A stretch of 64,000 nt of DNA from Azadirachta indica. Lineage: Eukaryota; Streptophyta; Magnoliopsida; Sapindales; Meliaceae. The first letter of the stretch is position 1. Each line of letters starts with the position of its first letter. A program made the translations under genes and the position numbers. The stretch covers positions 12,511,269-12,575,268 of the forward strand of contig CM040440.1 of the NCBI GenBank assembly GCA_022749755.1, read 5' to 3'. The notes under the pieces are model-generated. The model ran no database searches. It was given only the letters and a program-made list of their open reading frames with translations, and had not been told where the DNA came from. Below are positions 12,430 through 22,643 of this stretch, one piece after another.

Positions 12430-12950
12430 AGCTTATAATTAATTTTTTTTTTTTACAAATATTATGTAAGATGTAAACGATTACTTTATCAATATAGATA
12501 TTTTTCATCTTTTTCCTCTTTTGGACTCATTAGAATAGACTGAAAATAATAGTGATAATCGCTTTATCTAAGTTAATCATTTTATCTGAAATGAGGTCAG
12601 GTTTAACGATAAATAAAATTAACATTAAGTCTAAGATTGATGTGATACTCTTACTATTCGATTTGAAGTGAGGTCAGATTTTCATGGTAATCTTGTTCTA
12701 AAATAAGGAACTTTATTTCTTTTGTTGTTTGGCTTGAATTGGGGTCGGACCTTATTATAATAATTTTTAAATAAAATCATAATTTAACAACTTTTCATCA
12801 TTGTATCTGATCTCAATTGAGGTCAAACCTTTTTGCAACATTCTGAAATTACATGTCCAAATAATCACTTTGTGATCTGAACTGAGGTAAGATATTTTTA
12901 AGTTATAGTTGTTTCAAGGGAAATATTTCTTCAACATCCTTGCGTTCCAT
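12430..12950. other. Spacer between accessory ORF and integrase end
   Basis: AT-rich, with recurrent short motifs of the form gaggtcaga/gaggtcggac/gaggtcaaac (12593, 12672, 12743, 12822, and 12884 as gaggtaaga), spaced roughly 65-80 bp. No coding similarity was seen. Confidence 0.4.
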
Positions 12951-12954
12951 GATT

Positions 12955-13245
12955 TCTTAACTTCTTTCCCATCTAGGTGTTACAATTTACAAACCCTCAA
13001 CTTAACAATCCTGAATATCTTGTACAGATCTTCTCAATTAGCCCCTAAGAACCTTCTCTAAACACGTTAGTGTTTGGGTAACCTGTTGCAGTACCAAATC
13101 CTCTTCTAGGAAAATTCTTGAATGAATATTCTTGTTATAGTACTTTGCCACTCTTTATTGATAAGCAGCCATCTTGATAAGTGCGTGGTCTCGTTTTTCT
13201 TCTAACTAATTCAGGCTTAACTCTATCAAAGTACTAAATGAGGTC
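12955..13245 (-). pseudogene. Integrase C-terminal fragment of the Tat element
   Basis: Minus-strand reading gives VILVEI near 13240, LEEKRDHALIKMAAY (about 13160-13205), then RVAKYYNKNIHSRIFLEEDL and VLQQV (about 13085-13160). It degenerates toward 12.96 kb (TPRWER). This is the region that normally follows the integrase catalytic core. The zinc-binding part and nearly all of the DDE core are missing: the join with the RNase H end lies near 13250-13270. At least three stops or frameshifts are present. Confidence 0.7.
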
Positions 13246-13264
13246 ATTTTTATCTCCACTAGTA

Positions 13265-14336
13265 TTACTGCTTTACAACTGAACCCCAGTAAGTTGGGCA
13301 TTTCGCCAGTTGCTGTCTTCCTTGTAGTATTGAGGCTAACTTGGTCAGGGTATTTGCTTTGGCATTTTTCGTTTGGAGAACCTGGGTCACTTCGACCCCC
13401 TTGAAGCGCTTTAACAATCCTATTGCCCTACTCAGATAGACATTCATACTTTCGCCCTTAGTTTGGAACTTGCCCGAGACTTGATTCAACATCAGTCATG
13501 AATCTTCCTTTATTTCGAAGCGTTTTGCCTAAATTGACGAGGCCAAACTAAGTCTTGCTAACAAGGCCTCATATTCTGCTTTGTTATTAGTCACTTGAAA
13601 TTAAAGTGTAAGGCGTAGGCTAATTTCTCATTTTTCGGCTCGATTAAGATTATATCAACTCCCTAACCTTAAGCCTTTGACGCCCCATCGACTTACAAAT
13701 ACCACAACTCAGGACCTTCTTATTCCTTCCTCATGACTTGTCCAACAGTGTTTTTGAGTAGCGTGATACCATTAGTTTCTGTTTTCCCTAAGCAGTCCTA
13801 AGTAGATTGTTCAGCCGATTTGATGCTTCCAATATCTTGAAGTGCTGTTAGTTCACCTATCCCGCGTATCATCATCTCTTTAAAACTAATCTTTCTATGA
13901 TGAAGTTTGTCAATGCTTGAGCTTTGATAACTTTGCGAGGTTAGTAGTCGATGTTGAACTTGGTGAGTTCAACTGACCACTTGACCTATTTTCTTGAGAG
14001 ATCTACCTTGTGTAATATCTACCGTAGTGGTTGATTAGTGAGAACCACTACAAAGTGTGCTTGGAAGTATGGCTGGAGCTTCAGTGCTGTCACTACTAAT
14101 GCCAGGGCCAATTTTTTAAGGGAGCAATATCTCTTTTCTGTGTCTAGCAGTGATTTACAGGTATAGTAGATTGGTTGATGCGTCCCTTCATCTTCTTTAA
14201 CTAACACAAAACTTACCACGTGGTTAGTTATCACTAGATACAAATACAGTGTGTCCTCCATCAGCGGGCTAGCCAGACAAGGCGGCTTTGCTAGATAATC
14301 TTTCAACTCTTGAAAATTGTTTTTGCATTCATTCAT
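13265..14336 (-). pseudogene. RNase H region of the Tat element
   Basis: The minus-strand ORF at 14019-14336 carries FQELKDYLAKPPCLASPL, VSFVLVKEDEGTHQPIYY, EKRYCSLKKLALALVV and VVVLTNQPLR. This is the RT-connection/RNase H start of Ty3/gypsy elements. The ORF at 13265-13492 carries LNQVSGKFQTKGESM and RAIGLLKRFKGVEV, then NAKANTLTKLASILQG, the RNase H end. The piece between them (13493-14018) is broken by stops. RNase H would remove the RNA strand during reverse transcription. It is non-functional here. Confidence 0.8.
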
Positions 14337-14547
14337 CTACCCTACGTATTTTCCTTTCTTTATAACCTGAAAAAATTGGAAAGACCTGTCAATAGCTTTG
14401 GAAATGAATCTGTTCAGCGTAGCTAACCACCTTGTTAGGTCCTATACCTCCTTCAATGTCGTCGGAGATTTCGTATCTAATATGGCTTGAATTTTCTAGG
14501 GGATTTGCCTCTATTCCCTACTTGCTCACCATGAATCTTAAGAACTT

Positions 14548-15130
14548 TTAAGAACCAACCCCAAATGCACATTTCTCAAGGTTCAACTTCATATTGTACT
14601 TCCTAGGTAAAGAAAATGTTTCTCTTAAATGCTGAACGTGATCCTCAACTTTGCGCGACCTGGTAATCATGTCGTCAATACACACCTCTATTGTTTTTCC
14701 AATTAGAGGGTTGAAAACCTTATTCACTAACCTTTGAAACTTGCCCCCCCACATCTTTTAAATCGAAGGCCATTACTTTATAGTAGTATAATCCCTGGTC
14801 AATCAGGAATGTTGTTTTTTCTTGATTGGCCTCTTACATTTGCATCTAATTATACCCTAAGAATGCATCTATGAAGCTTAATAATTTATACCCAGTTGTC
14901 AAATCTACTAGCTATTTAGGTTGGTAAAGTCTACAAAGATCCTCAATTTTTGGTTGACCTTCTTGACCATCACTACTAGCTACCTAATCGGGATAATATA
15001 TCTCTTTAATGAACCACACAATGATCAACTTGTCTACTTTTACTCAAATCGTTTCCCTCCTTTCTTGATTAAAACTTCTTCTCTTTTGCTTTATAGGTTT
15101 AAACGCTGAGTTAATCGACTAGAGATGGGA
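14548..15130 (-). pseudogene. Reverse transcriptase of the Tat element
   Basis: From 15120 downward the minus strand reads pieces similar to the RT palm (LLSFIDAFLGYN near 14870, then EANQEKTTFLIDQGLYYYKV). The open part 14548-14754 reads KFQRLVNKVFNPLIGKTIEV, then CIDDMITRSRKVEDHVQHL. The YVDD-box equivalent reads CIDDM, so both catalytic aspartates are kept, although stops occur upstream. The order gag-protease-RT-RNase H on one strand supports a single element. Confidence 0.82.
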
Positions 15131-15139
15131 AATGATCCT

Positions 15140-15657
15140 AAGGTCAATTCTTGACATAAACTTATAGCTCCAAGCATACCTATTTGCATGTTCCCTTCAA
15201 AAAGCGACCAGCCTTCCTTTTTCTTCTCTTGATAATCAAGAGTTGATTCTTATTACCCTCTTAGGCCTTAAGGGTCGATAGGCACTAATTCTAGTTCCTT
15301 CGTTGGCTTAAGTATTGGTTGCATTTTCCTCATCCTATACTTCTTTCAAGCTTGCCCATCTTCTTCCACTGCTCGATATCATCTTTATCCAATTTGTAGA
15401 TACTTTTTGTCACTATACAATATGACTGCTTTATAAAGGCCGTGAAACATGTCCATGCAACTTTTTGATCCCTCATATTACGTAAATTCCCTTGCCTACC
15501 CAAAATTTGATCTTTAAATAATGTATGCTCTCCACTGCCCTCATTTTCCTTAAAAAAGCCTTTCTACGATCATAGTGTATAGTATCTTTAGGTTCACAAA
15601 CTAAAACTCTACCATAATAGTCTTCTAATATGGTCTATCCCCTATCGTTAATGGTAA
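15140..15657 (-). other. Protease-RT linker of the Tat element
   Basis: No clean ORF. Weak minus-strand traces of the normal protease-RT linker are visible, but nothing else. The stretch is inside the element by position. Confidence 0.35.
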
Positions 15658-16245
15658 CTAAATCGAACCCAACAGAAGGATGTAAGAGTCCCCAGATCCA
15701 TATAGGGTGGTGTCTGCCGGCCCTATTCTCAAATTCTCGATCTTTGAGGAGTTTAGAGTCTCTTTAAATATTATGTTGGCGAAATTGCCCATGTTTACCA
15801 AGATCCTGTTAACCTTACCTAAACCAACCTCTAAGATTACTACTAAGGCATCATCATGGGGGTAGTGAACTTCTGCCTCGTCTTCATCAGTGAACATGAT
15901 TGGGACCGATGTGGCTTTTTTTTCTATTCAGACATCTATCACATAATGGTCCACCGACGTGTTTGGCACCAAATATCTTAAATAATTCTTTTTCACGTTG
16001 TTGGAGTTACTCGCCAATGTTGGTCCTCTTGAAATTATTATACTTCTATGGACTAGATCTTCTAGTCCTATTCTTCTGTATCCCGAGTTCTCTTTTGTTT
16101 CACACGCTCTTGCCCTATACCTATCTAGGTAATTCATTCTCACTAGGATTTCAATTTGCTTCCTCAAATCTAAACATTGATCTGTCATTTGTCCATGGTC
16201 TTGATAGAATACATACCTTTTTTCTCTATTAAGTTTAAGGGAAGG
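15658..16245 (-). pseudogene. Gag end and protease of the Tat element
   Basis: The minus strand shows a degraded zinc-knuckle-like end of gag (DHGQMTDQCLDLRKQIE near 16140-16190, with HG..T..C as in this lineage). The protease region at 15658-15897 follows: YPHDDALVVILEVG, then VNRILVNMGNFANIIF. The aspartic protease motif normally reads VDNGSSA. Here VNMGNFA lacks the catalytic Asp, so it is inactive. Gag upstream of the zinc knuckle is missing because the sequence switches to a copia-type LTR at 16246. Confidence 0.75.
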
Positions 16246-16633
16246 TGTTGGAAATTAAACTTGATTTGTCCCAAAGTAAATTAGGCTTGTAAGATTTGAC
16301 CTTAGAAATAGTGTGGCCCAATTTCTAGAAATTTGTAAGAAAATATCTAGATATTTATAAAATAAATATCTAGATATTTAATAATAAAATCTAAATAAAT
16401 AGAATAAATATATAAATATTTGTGATTAATATCTAAATATTATTATATATACTTTTAGAAGAAAATTTGTAACCACTAGATTATATGTGTGTTAGTATAA
16501 TCTTGATCGTTGGTTAAAGAGGTGCCATACTATAAATAAAAGTGAGTTCTTTCATTATATGTCAAGCCAAAAATTAAAAATTAATAAGATTGTAAACTTC
16601 TCTCTCCTTCCTTATTTATAATTATTTCTAACA
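16246..16633 (+). mobile_element. Solo copia-type LTR (388 bp)
   Basis: It starts TGTTGGAAATTAAAC and ends ttatttctaaca, with TG...CA ends typical of plant Ty1/copia LTRs. It contains repeated short atatctagatattt motifs (16341-16380), a TATA-like ctataaataaaag at 16532, and a C/T-rich run just before its end. The 5-bp flanks differ (gaagg and aattt), so no target duplication is visible, and no internal region adjoins it. Orientation is inferred from the TATA-like site. Confidence 0.65.
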
Positions 16634-18065
16634 AATTTATCTTTTTTTATAATATAAACCCTCCACCTTGCATATAAATAGTAAATTTATCAAAATACCC
16701 TCAAATTCTTTTTTTGAAAATTGTAAAATAGGATTACTTTGGATGGATTCGAACCTATAACTTAGTGAAAAAGACTAATATTTAACCACTATACAAAAAA
16801 AAAAACATTTTAAAGATATATTTTTCAATATTTAATAAATACTTTTCAAAAAATACATGTATAATAATTTCTATAATAATTAAAAGTTATTTTGTTATCA
16901 TAAAACTTATTATTCAAAAATAATTTTATAATCTTGAATTTAAAAATATTATTATCAATAAATTATAAAATTTTAAAACTATTATCTTTGTTTAGAATTT
17001 TTAAATAAAAAATTTATTTTATTTAACAATTATTTAATAATAATAATTTTTAAATGATTAGTGCTAATAATAAATTTTAGAAAAATTTTATTTTATAATA
17101 ATTTAAATTTATTTTCTTTAATAAATTTTTAAGAATAATTTTATGGATCATCATACGTAGGACCTTTAAGAACACATTATGTTAAAAATGAAAAGTAACC
17201 ATTTTTCAGTTTTAGTCTTCAAGTTCAACAGAGCAAATGTGTTCAACCTTTTTCTTCTGTATTTTTTAAAAAATCAATGATTTTTGCACTGCAATTTTCA
17301 TTTTTCCAGTAAAAAAATTAGTGTATGAATGGTGTAGATGAACAAGCTTGGTAAGGTTAGCAAGTGTTGATGGAATTGCTGAAAAAGTATCCAAGAAAGA
17401 TGAGAATTTAAGATTCTATATTGAATCTGAAATGGTGCTTGCAAGTTTCAATTCTTGTAGGGGACTGCTCCTGTTGAATTTTGGCGAATATTCCGTTAGA
17501 TATGGGTTGGACAAAGGGCTGAGCAATTGGAAAATCTTAGGAGGTAGTTCACCTTGCAATAGGCAATCTCTGGGAAATGAAGATGCCGAAAGACAAATTT
17601 GCTAGGATATCTCTGGTACTAAGAAAAAATCAGATATTTCTGTTATATACCATCACATCAAAGCCACTCCATGATTATCACTTTACAGAACTTTTAGAAA
17701 TTTGATGCTCTCAATCTACTCGGTAGTTGAGTAATCCGGCCAACTTAAGGAAATTGAAGAAAAGAAGATTGCTCCAGAACATAAGGCCATAAAACCAAAA
17801 AAAAAAAAAAAAGACATTAAAAATGGTAACAAGAACAGTAATGATGATAATAAGAACAAAAAAAGAAAAAAGAAGAGAGATGGGTGGCAACTGTAATAAG
17901 GGTTATTGAAAATCCAATTGACAATTTTAAGACAGCTGAATTTTTTATACAACATTTATTCATAAAACTCAAATTACAAAATTGAAAAGTTTAACAAGAG
18001 ACTAATTCCACATCTTTCCACCATTGATGATCAATTACATAGAGTAATGAATCTTCAAAGAAAAA
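16634..18065. other. AT-rich intergenic stretch downstream of the RLP gene
   Basis: No supported gene. From 16634 to 17200 it is very AT-rich, low-complexity sequence. An 85-codon plus-strand ORF from a TTG codon (17348-17605; SEMVLASFNSCRGLLLLNF) has no family I recognise and no ATG at its start. It is probably chance or a fragment. From 17800 there are A-rich runs, then the 3' flank of the minus-strand RLP gene. Confidence 0.4.
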
Positions 18066-20203
18066 CTAATACCTACATCTCCTTTTCCTTTCAAAAAATT
18101 TCAGTTGCAGTCGAAAAGTTTTTGCAAGCCATTCTTGTTTCCTTATGCTGAAGATGTGCCCAAGAACGACTCCTATTATCGTCCCACTTGCATATCCAAT
18201 CAAAACTATCTTCCATCCAAATGCAAATGGAGATTCCGAGTCTGGATCTTCTTGTGAATTTTCAGGTTTTTCACATTTTCTTAACAAAGGTTCTCCACAC
18301 AAATCAGGATTTCCATCAAATGAACTAAGATTAAATGTACTGAATTGTGTTCCTTGAGGTATTCGTCCTGTGAGATGGTTATTTGACACATTAAAAACCT
18401 CAAGTGTTGTAAGCTCTTCCAGTTGTTGAGGAATTTCTCCTGAGAGATTGTTATTGGAAAGGTCCAATGATTCTAGTACTATGAGATTATTGAAAGATGA
18501 TGGAATGTGACCTTCGAGATTATTGTTGGAAAGATTGATAGTTCGAAGCCCTTGTAAATTTGTAATTGATGTTGGAATCTCTCCAACAAATTTGTTGTTA
18601 GAGAGAATAATTGCTGTGATCAAATTTGAGAGCTTTTGATATGTCATCTGTGTGCCTTTGTTACATAATGTTAGAGAGTAATCAAAAGAGCCATAAATGG
18701 TGGCCATAGGAAATTTATTTGGATAAAGTTCATCTTCTAAATATTCCAACTTGCTTGCATTGATGTTTTTCATGGCATTCCAATTCTGAAAGAAGTTTGA
18801 TAGAAGATTACCTGTAAACCTATTATGAGAGAGGTCAATGATGCGCAGATTAGGAAACTCAAAACCTACTTTAGGTTCCTTAATTATTCCATAAAATTTG
18901 TTGGATTTCAAAATGAGAACTTGTAACTCTGGAAGATTTCCCAGCCAAGAAGGAAAAATATCCTTGATTTTGTTATCTCCAAGATTAAGAAATTTTAGCT
19001 TCAAACAATTGCCCAATGATTGAGGAATCCTCCCTTGCAATGAATTGTTACTTAAATCAATCATCGCTAGATTTGTTTGGTTGATGAACTTTTGAGGAAG
19101 GCTTCCATGAAAATTGTTGCCTTGCAGTTTTAGTATTGACAACTCATAACTAAAACTGACCAAACATTTTGGAAGCATGCCAGTTAAGTTATTGTAAGAC
19201 AAATCAAGAACATGAAGCCGATACAAGTTGCATATCTTGAGTGGAATTTCCCCTATCAGATGATTGTTAGAAACTAAATAGGAATGGGTAGACATTGATG
19301 GAACTGGGAGAAGTCCTTGCAGCTCATTAAACCTAAGGTCTAAAGTTGTGATAGCAGTCCATGGAAGAATAGAAAGACTCTGCTCGAAGCTTTTCAATAG
19401 ATTGGAAGAAAGGTTCAAATATTCCAAACTATTTGTACTTACATTTAAGAACCACCCAGGTACTTGGCCAGAAATCTTGTTGAAGGAAAGATCCAGAGAC
19501 ATTAATTGATCTTGGTTCTGCAAGAAACGTGGAAACTCATAAAGGTTACATGAACTGAATCCTATAACTATGAATTTCGGCAAAGTGATATTGACAATAG
19601 TTTTGGCGAGCAATGAAATCTTGTTTGACGAGAGCGTCAATATTTCTAAACTTTTCATATTAACAATGAACATGTTTAGATCTATTGTGCCACTCAAATT
19701 ATTCCTCGAAAGGTCAAGCCGTTGAAGATTCTTGAGCTCAACAATAGAACTAGGAATAAAACCTTCCAATCGATTTGAGGCAAGACGTAGATATTGCAAC
19801 TGCGTTAAGTTTCCAATTTCCATTGGTATGTGGCCAGTCAAGTGATTAGAATATAAATTGAGATCTGATAGTTTGTTCAAGTTCATCAACCAAGATGGTA
19901 TTGGACAAGATAATTGGTTATAGACCAAATGTAATACAGTAAGTTGAGTTAGGTTCATGAATGCAGAGCAGATTTCACATGTTATATCGCTATACGAAAG
20001 GTGGAATTCAGTGAGATTTTTGAGACTACGAGTCCAAGAAAAGGATTTAGAATTAAGGCCAAAGAAACTGTTGTTAGAAATTGCCAAATAACTGAGCTGA
20101 GTAAGATTTCCTATAGAAGTGAGTGACTCTCCCTTAAAGCTGTTGAAAGAAATGTCGAGATGGAGGAGTTTGTTGAGGTTACCAATCGAAGAGGATAGTT
20201 TTC
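18066..20203 (-). CDS. Receptor-like protein, exon 2 (LRRs, transmembrane segment, tail)
   Basis: Second exon of a Cf-9/RLP-type cell-surface receptor: 711 full codons plus 2 bases. It starts after the acceptor TACTTGTCAG (AG at 20205-20204); there is no ATG at the start of this ORF. It encodes about two dozen extracellular LRRs of the plant type (L..L..L.L..N.L.G.IP). An island with SLTLCNKGTQMTYQKLSNLI interrupts them, as in this class, before the last four LRRs. The LRR cap carries DGNPDLCGEPLLRKCE. An acidic juxtamembrane part (ENSQEDPDSES) leads to a single transmembrane helix with overlapping small-xxx-small motifs (IGYASGTIIGVVLG) and a short basic tail (FERKRRCRY) with no kinase. RLPs of this form usually signal through the kinase SOBIR1, which is known of the family and inferred here. 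There is no frameshift or stop until 18066. Confidence 0.9.
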
Positions 20204-20458
20204 CTGACAAGTAGCAGTTAAATTAGTATATATATTCCATAAGATATTTAATTATAAATATCATAATAATTAAATATTGACGTAGATATTGCTAATTAAT
20301 TAGCAAAAAAATCTCAGAGGAATCATCTTGCAATCCGCATTCACTAAGAGATAAAAATGTCAAGGCAAGAGAAGTATTGAAGAGGAAATCGTCATCTCAC
20401 TAAGATCCAAGTAAGACAAGGATCTTAAATTTTCCAATAGAGGTATTGGCCAACTCAC

Positions 20459-22267
20459 CTTTAAAGTTGTTATAAGAAATGTCGAGATAAAAGAGCTTGG
20501 TGAGGCTATCAATCGAAGAAAACAATGTTCCTGAAAGCCAGCAGTTAAATAAGTTAGTATTTGATGAGATTTTTAATTATAGATGAGGAATAAAATAAAA
20601 TTAATTAATGGAAAAATATTAGAGGAATTTTGCTAAAAAGGTGGAGAAGCTAACATCCATGTAAGATAACGATCTCAGATTTGCTATAGAAGTGGGCAAC
20701 TCACCCTCAAAGCTATTAGAAGAAATGTCGAGATGGCAGAGCTTGGTAAGGTTACCAATGAAAGAAGATAATTTTCCTCAAAAGTAACAGTTAAAATATT
20801 AATATATATTCCCAGAGGAATCATCTTGTAATTCACATTCACTAAGACATAAAAATGTCAAGACAAGAGAATATGGAAGAGGAAATCTTCGCCTCACTAA
20901 GATTCAAGTAAGACAAGGATCTTAAATTTTTCTATAGAAGTATTGGCCAACTCACCCTTAAAGTTGTTAGAAGAAATGTCGAGATGAAAGAGCTTGGTGA
21001 GGTTTCCAACCGAAGAAGATAATCTTCCTGAAAGTCAGCAGTTAAAAATGTTAGTATTTGATGAGATTTTTAATTATAGATAAGGAGTAAAGTAAAATTA
21101 ATTAATGGAAAAATATTAGAGGAATTTTGCTAAAAAGGTGGAGAAGCTAACATCCATGTAAGATAACGATCTTAGATTTGCTATAGAAGTGGGCAACTCA
21201 CCCTCAAAGCTATTAGAAGAAATGTCGAGATGGCGGAGCTTGGTAAGGTTACCAATGAAAGAAGATAATTTTCCTGAAAAGTAACAGTTAAAATATTAAT
21301 ATATATTCCCAGAGGAATCATCTTGTAATTCACATTCACTAAGACATAAAAATGTCAAGACAAGAGAATATGGAAGAGGAAATCTTCGCCTCACTAAGAT
21401 TCAAGTAAGACAAGGATCTTAAATTTTCCAATAGAGGTATTGGCCAACTCACCTTTAAAGTTGTTATAAGAAATGTCGAGATAAAAGAGCTTGGTGAGGC
21501 TATCAATCGAAGAAAACAATGTTCCTGAAAGCCAGCAGTTAAATAAGTTACTATTTGATGAGATTTTTAATTATAGATGAGGAATAAAGTAAAATTAATT
21601 AATGGAAAAATATTAGAGGAATTTTGCTAAAAAGGTGGAGAAGCTAACATCCATGTAAGATAACAATCTCAGATTTGCTATAGAAGTGGGCAACTCACCC
21701 TCAAAGCTATTAGAAGAAATGTCGAGATGGCGGAGCTTGGTAAGGTTACCAATGAAAGAAGATAATTTTCCTCAAAAGTAACAGTTAAAATATTAATATA
21801 TATTCCCAGAGGAATCATCTTGTAATTCACATTCACTAAGACATAAAAATGTCAAGACAAGAGAATATGGAAGAGGAAATCTTCGCCTCACTAAGATTCA
21901 AGTAAGACAAGGATCTTAAATTTTTCTATAGAAGTATTGGCCAACTCACCCTTAAAGTTGTTAGAAGAAATGTCGAGATGAAAGAGCTTGGTGAGGTTTC
22001 CAACCGAAGAAGATAATCTTCCTGAAAGTCAGCAGTTAAATATGTTAGTATTTGATGAGATTTTTAATTATAGATAAGGAGTAAAGTAAAATTAATTAAT
22101 GGAAAAATATTAGAGGAATTTTGCTAAAAAGGTGGAGAAGCTAACATCCATGTAAGATAACGATCTTAGATTTGCTATAGAAGTGGGCAACTCACCCTCA
22201 AAGCTATTAGAAGAAATGTCGAGATGGCGGAGCTTGGTAAGGTTACCAATGAAAGAAGATAATTTTC
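20459..22267 (-). repeat. Eight 72-nt intronic LRR cassettes with splice-like borders
   Basis: Minus-strand cassettes lie at 22267-22196, 22021-21950, 21770-21699, 21524-21453, 21273-21202, 21027-20956, 20776-20705 and 20530-20459. Each is exactly 72 nt, open in the RLP frame, preceded by AG (mostly TTTCAG, twice TTTGAG) and followed by GTGAGT. The phase is 1 at both ends, so each encodes one 24-residue LRR ending at the conserved Gly. Two kinds alternate: one with SSFIGNLTKL and SSNSFEG, the other with NNFKG (variants SSSVGNLTKLF and FSSIDSLTKLF). The gaps alternate between 174 and 179 nt. The same site in exon 2 reads GGGAGAGT, not GGGTGAGT, so it lacks the donor. Caveat: GGT GAG also simply codes for Gly-Glu of an LRR, and LRR-like coding continues past each donor, so the borders may be coincidental relics. 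Confidence 0.7.
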
Positions 22268-22300
22268 CTGAAAAGTAACAGTTAAAATATTAATATATAT
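20531..22300 (-). repeat. 497-bp tandem repeat in a 994-bp higher-order arrangement
   Basis: The anchor ctgaaag(c/t)cagcagtt recurs at 20531, 21028, 21525 and 22022, exactly 497 bp apart. Units 1 and 3 share the variants gccagcag and caatcgaagaaaac; units 2 and 4 share gtcagcag and caaccgaagaag. Identical variants recur every 994 bp, so a two-unit block was duplicated after the 497-bp unit had formed. Copies within a type differ by only a few bases, which suggests recent duplication or gene conversion. Confidence 0.85.
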
Positions 22301-22339
22301 TCTTAGAGGAATCATCTTGTAATTCACATTCACTAAGAC

Positions 22340-22643
22340 ATTATCTATTTCTAAAGCAAATCTAAGATCGTTATCTTACTTGTATGCTAGCTCCTCCACC
22401 TTTTCAGCAAAATTCCTCTAGTGTTTTTCTATTAATTAATCTTACTTTATTCCCTATCTATAATTAAAAGTCTTATCAAATACTAACTTATTTAACTGCT
22501 GGCTTTTAGGAAGATTATCTTCTTCGGTTGGAAACCTCACCAAGCTCTTTCATCTCGACATTTCTTCTAACAACTTTAAGGGTGAGTTGGCCAATACTTC
22601 TATAGAAAAATTTAAGATCCTTGTCTTACTTGAATCTTAGTGA
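22340..22643 (+). repeat. Inverted copy of the RLP array unit
   Basis: This block is the reverse complement of part of the 497-bp unit. It reads agcaaatctaagatcgttat, then the AT-rich spacer, then tttaactgctggcttttagg and an LRR stretch with LTKLFHLDISSNNFKGEL on the plus strand. It is flanked by unit sequence in the normal orientation: to its right, 22643-22670 holds the start of a cassette (gaaaattatcctcttc) cut off by the inversion. One complete LRR cassette lies in the inverted block. Confidence 0.85.

Larger units (their letters stand above)
9230..16245 (-). mobile_element. Tat-lineage Ty3/gypsy retrotransposon, minus strand, decayed
   Basis: Read on the minus strand, this holds the end of gag, protease, reverse transcriptase, RNase H and the C-terminus of integrase (16245 down to about 12.95 kb). 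A long region follows that carries an accessory ORF in the opposite sense (plus strand, about 9.9-12.43 kb). An antisense ORF downstream of pol is known for some Tat-lineage elements (Grande and Retand types). Gag is cut at 16245, where a copia-type LTR starts. No 5' or 3' LTR of this element was recognised, so the left edge is uncertain. Confidence 0.75.

Noticed and set aside
16741..16800. ggattcgaacc followed by ctaaccactat-like sequence, recalling a tRNA T-loop or anticodon region
   Set aside because: No acceptor or anticodon stems could be formed around it. Similar strings are common in plant repeats.
17348..17605. 85-codon plus-strand ORF (SEMVLASFNSCRGLLLLNF)
   Set aside because: It starts at TTG with no ATG, lies in low-complexity surroundings, and I recognise no family. 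Described only as part of the intergenic stretch.
18145..18357. Plus-strand ORF of 70 codons inside RLP exon 2
   Set aside because: Opposite-strand shadow of the LRR-receptor coding sequence.
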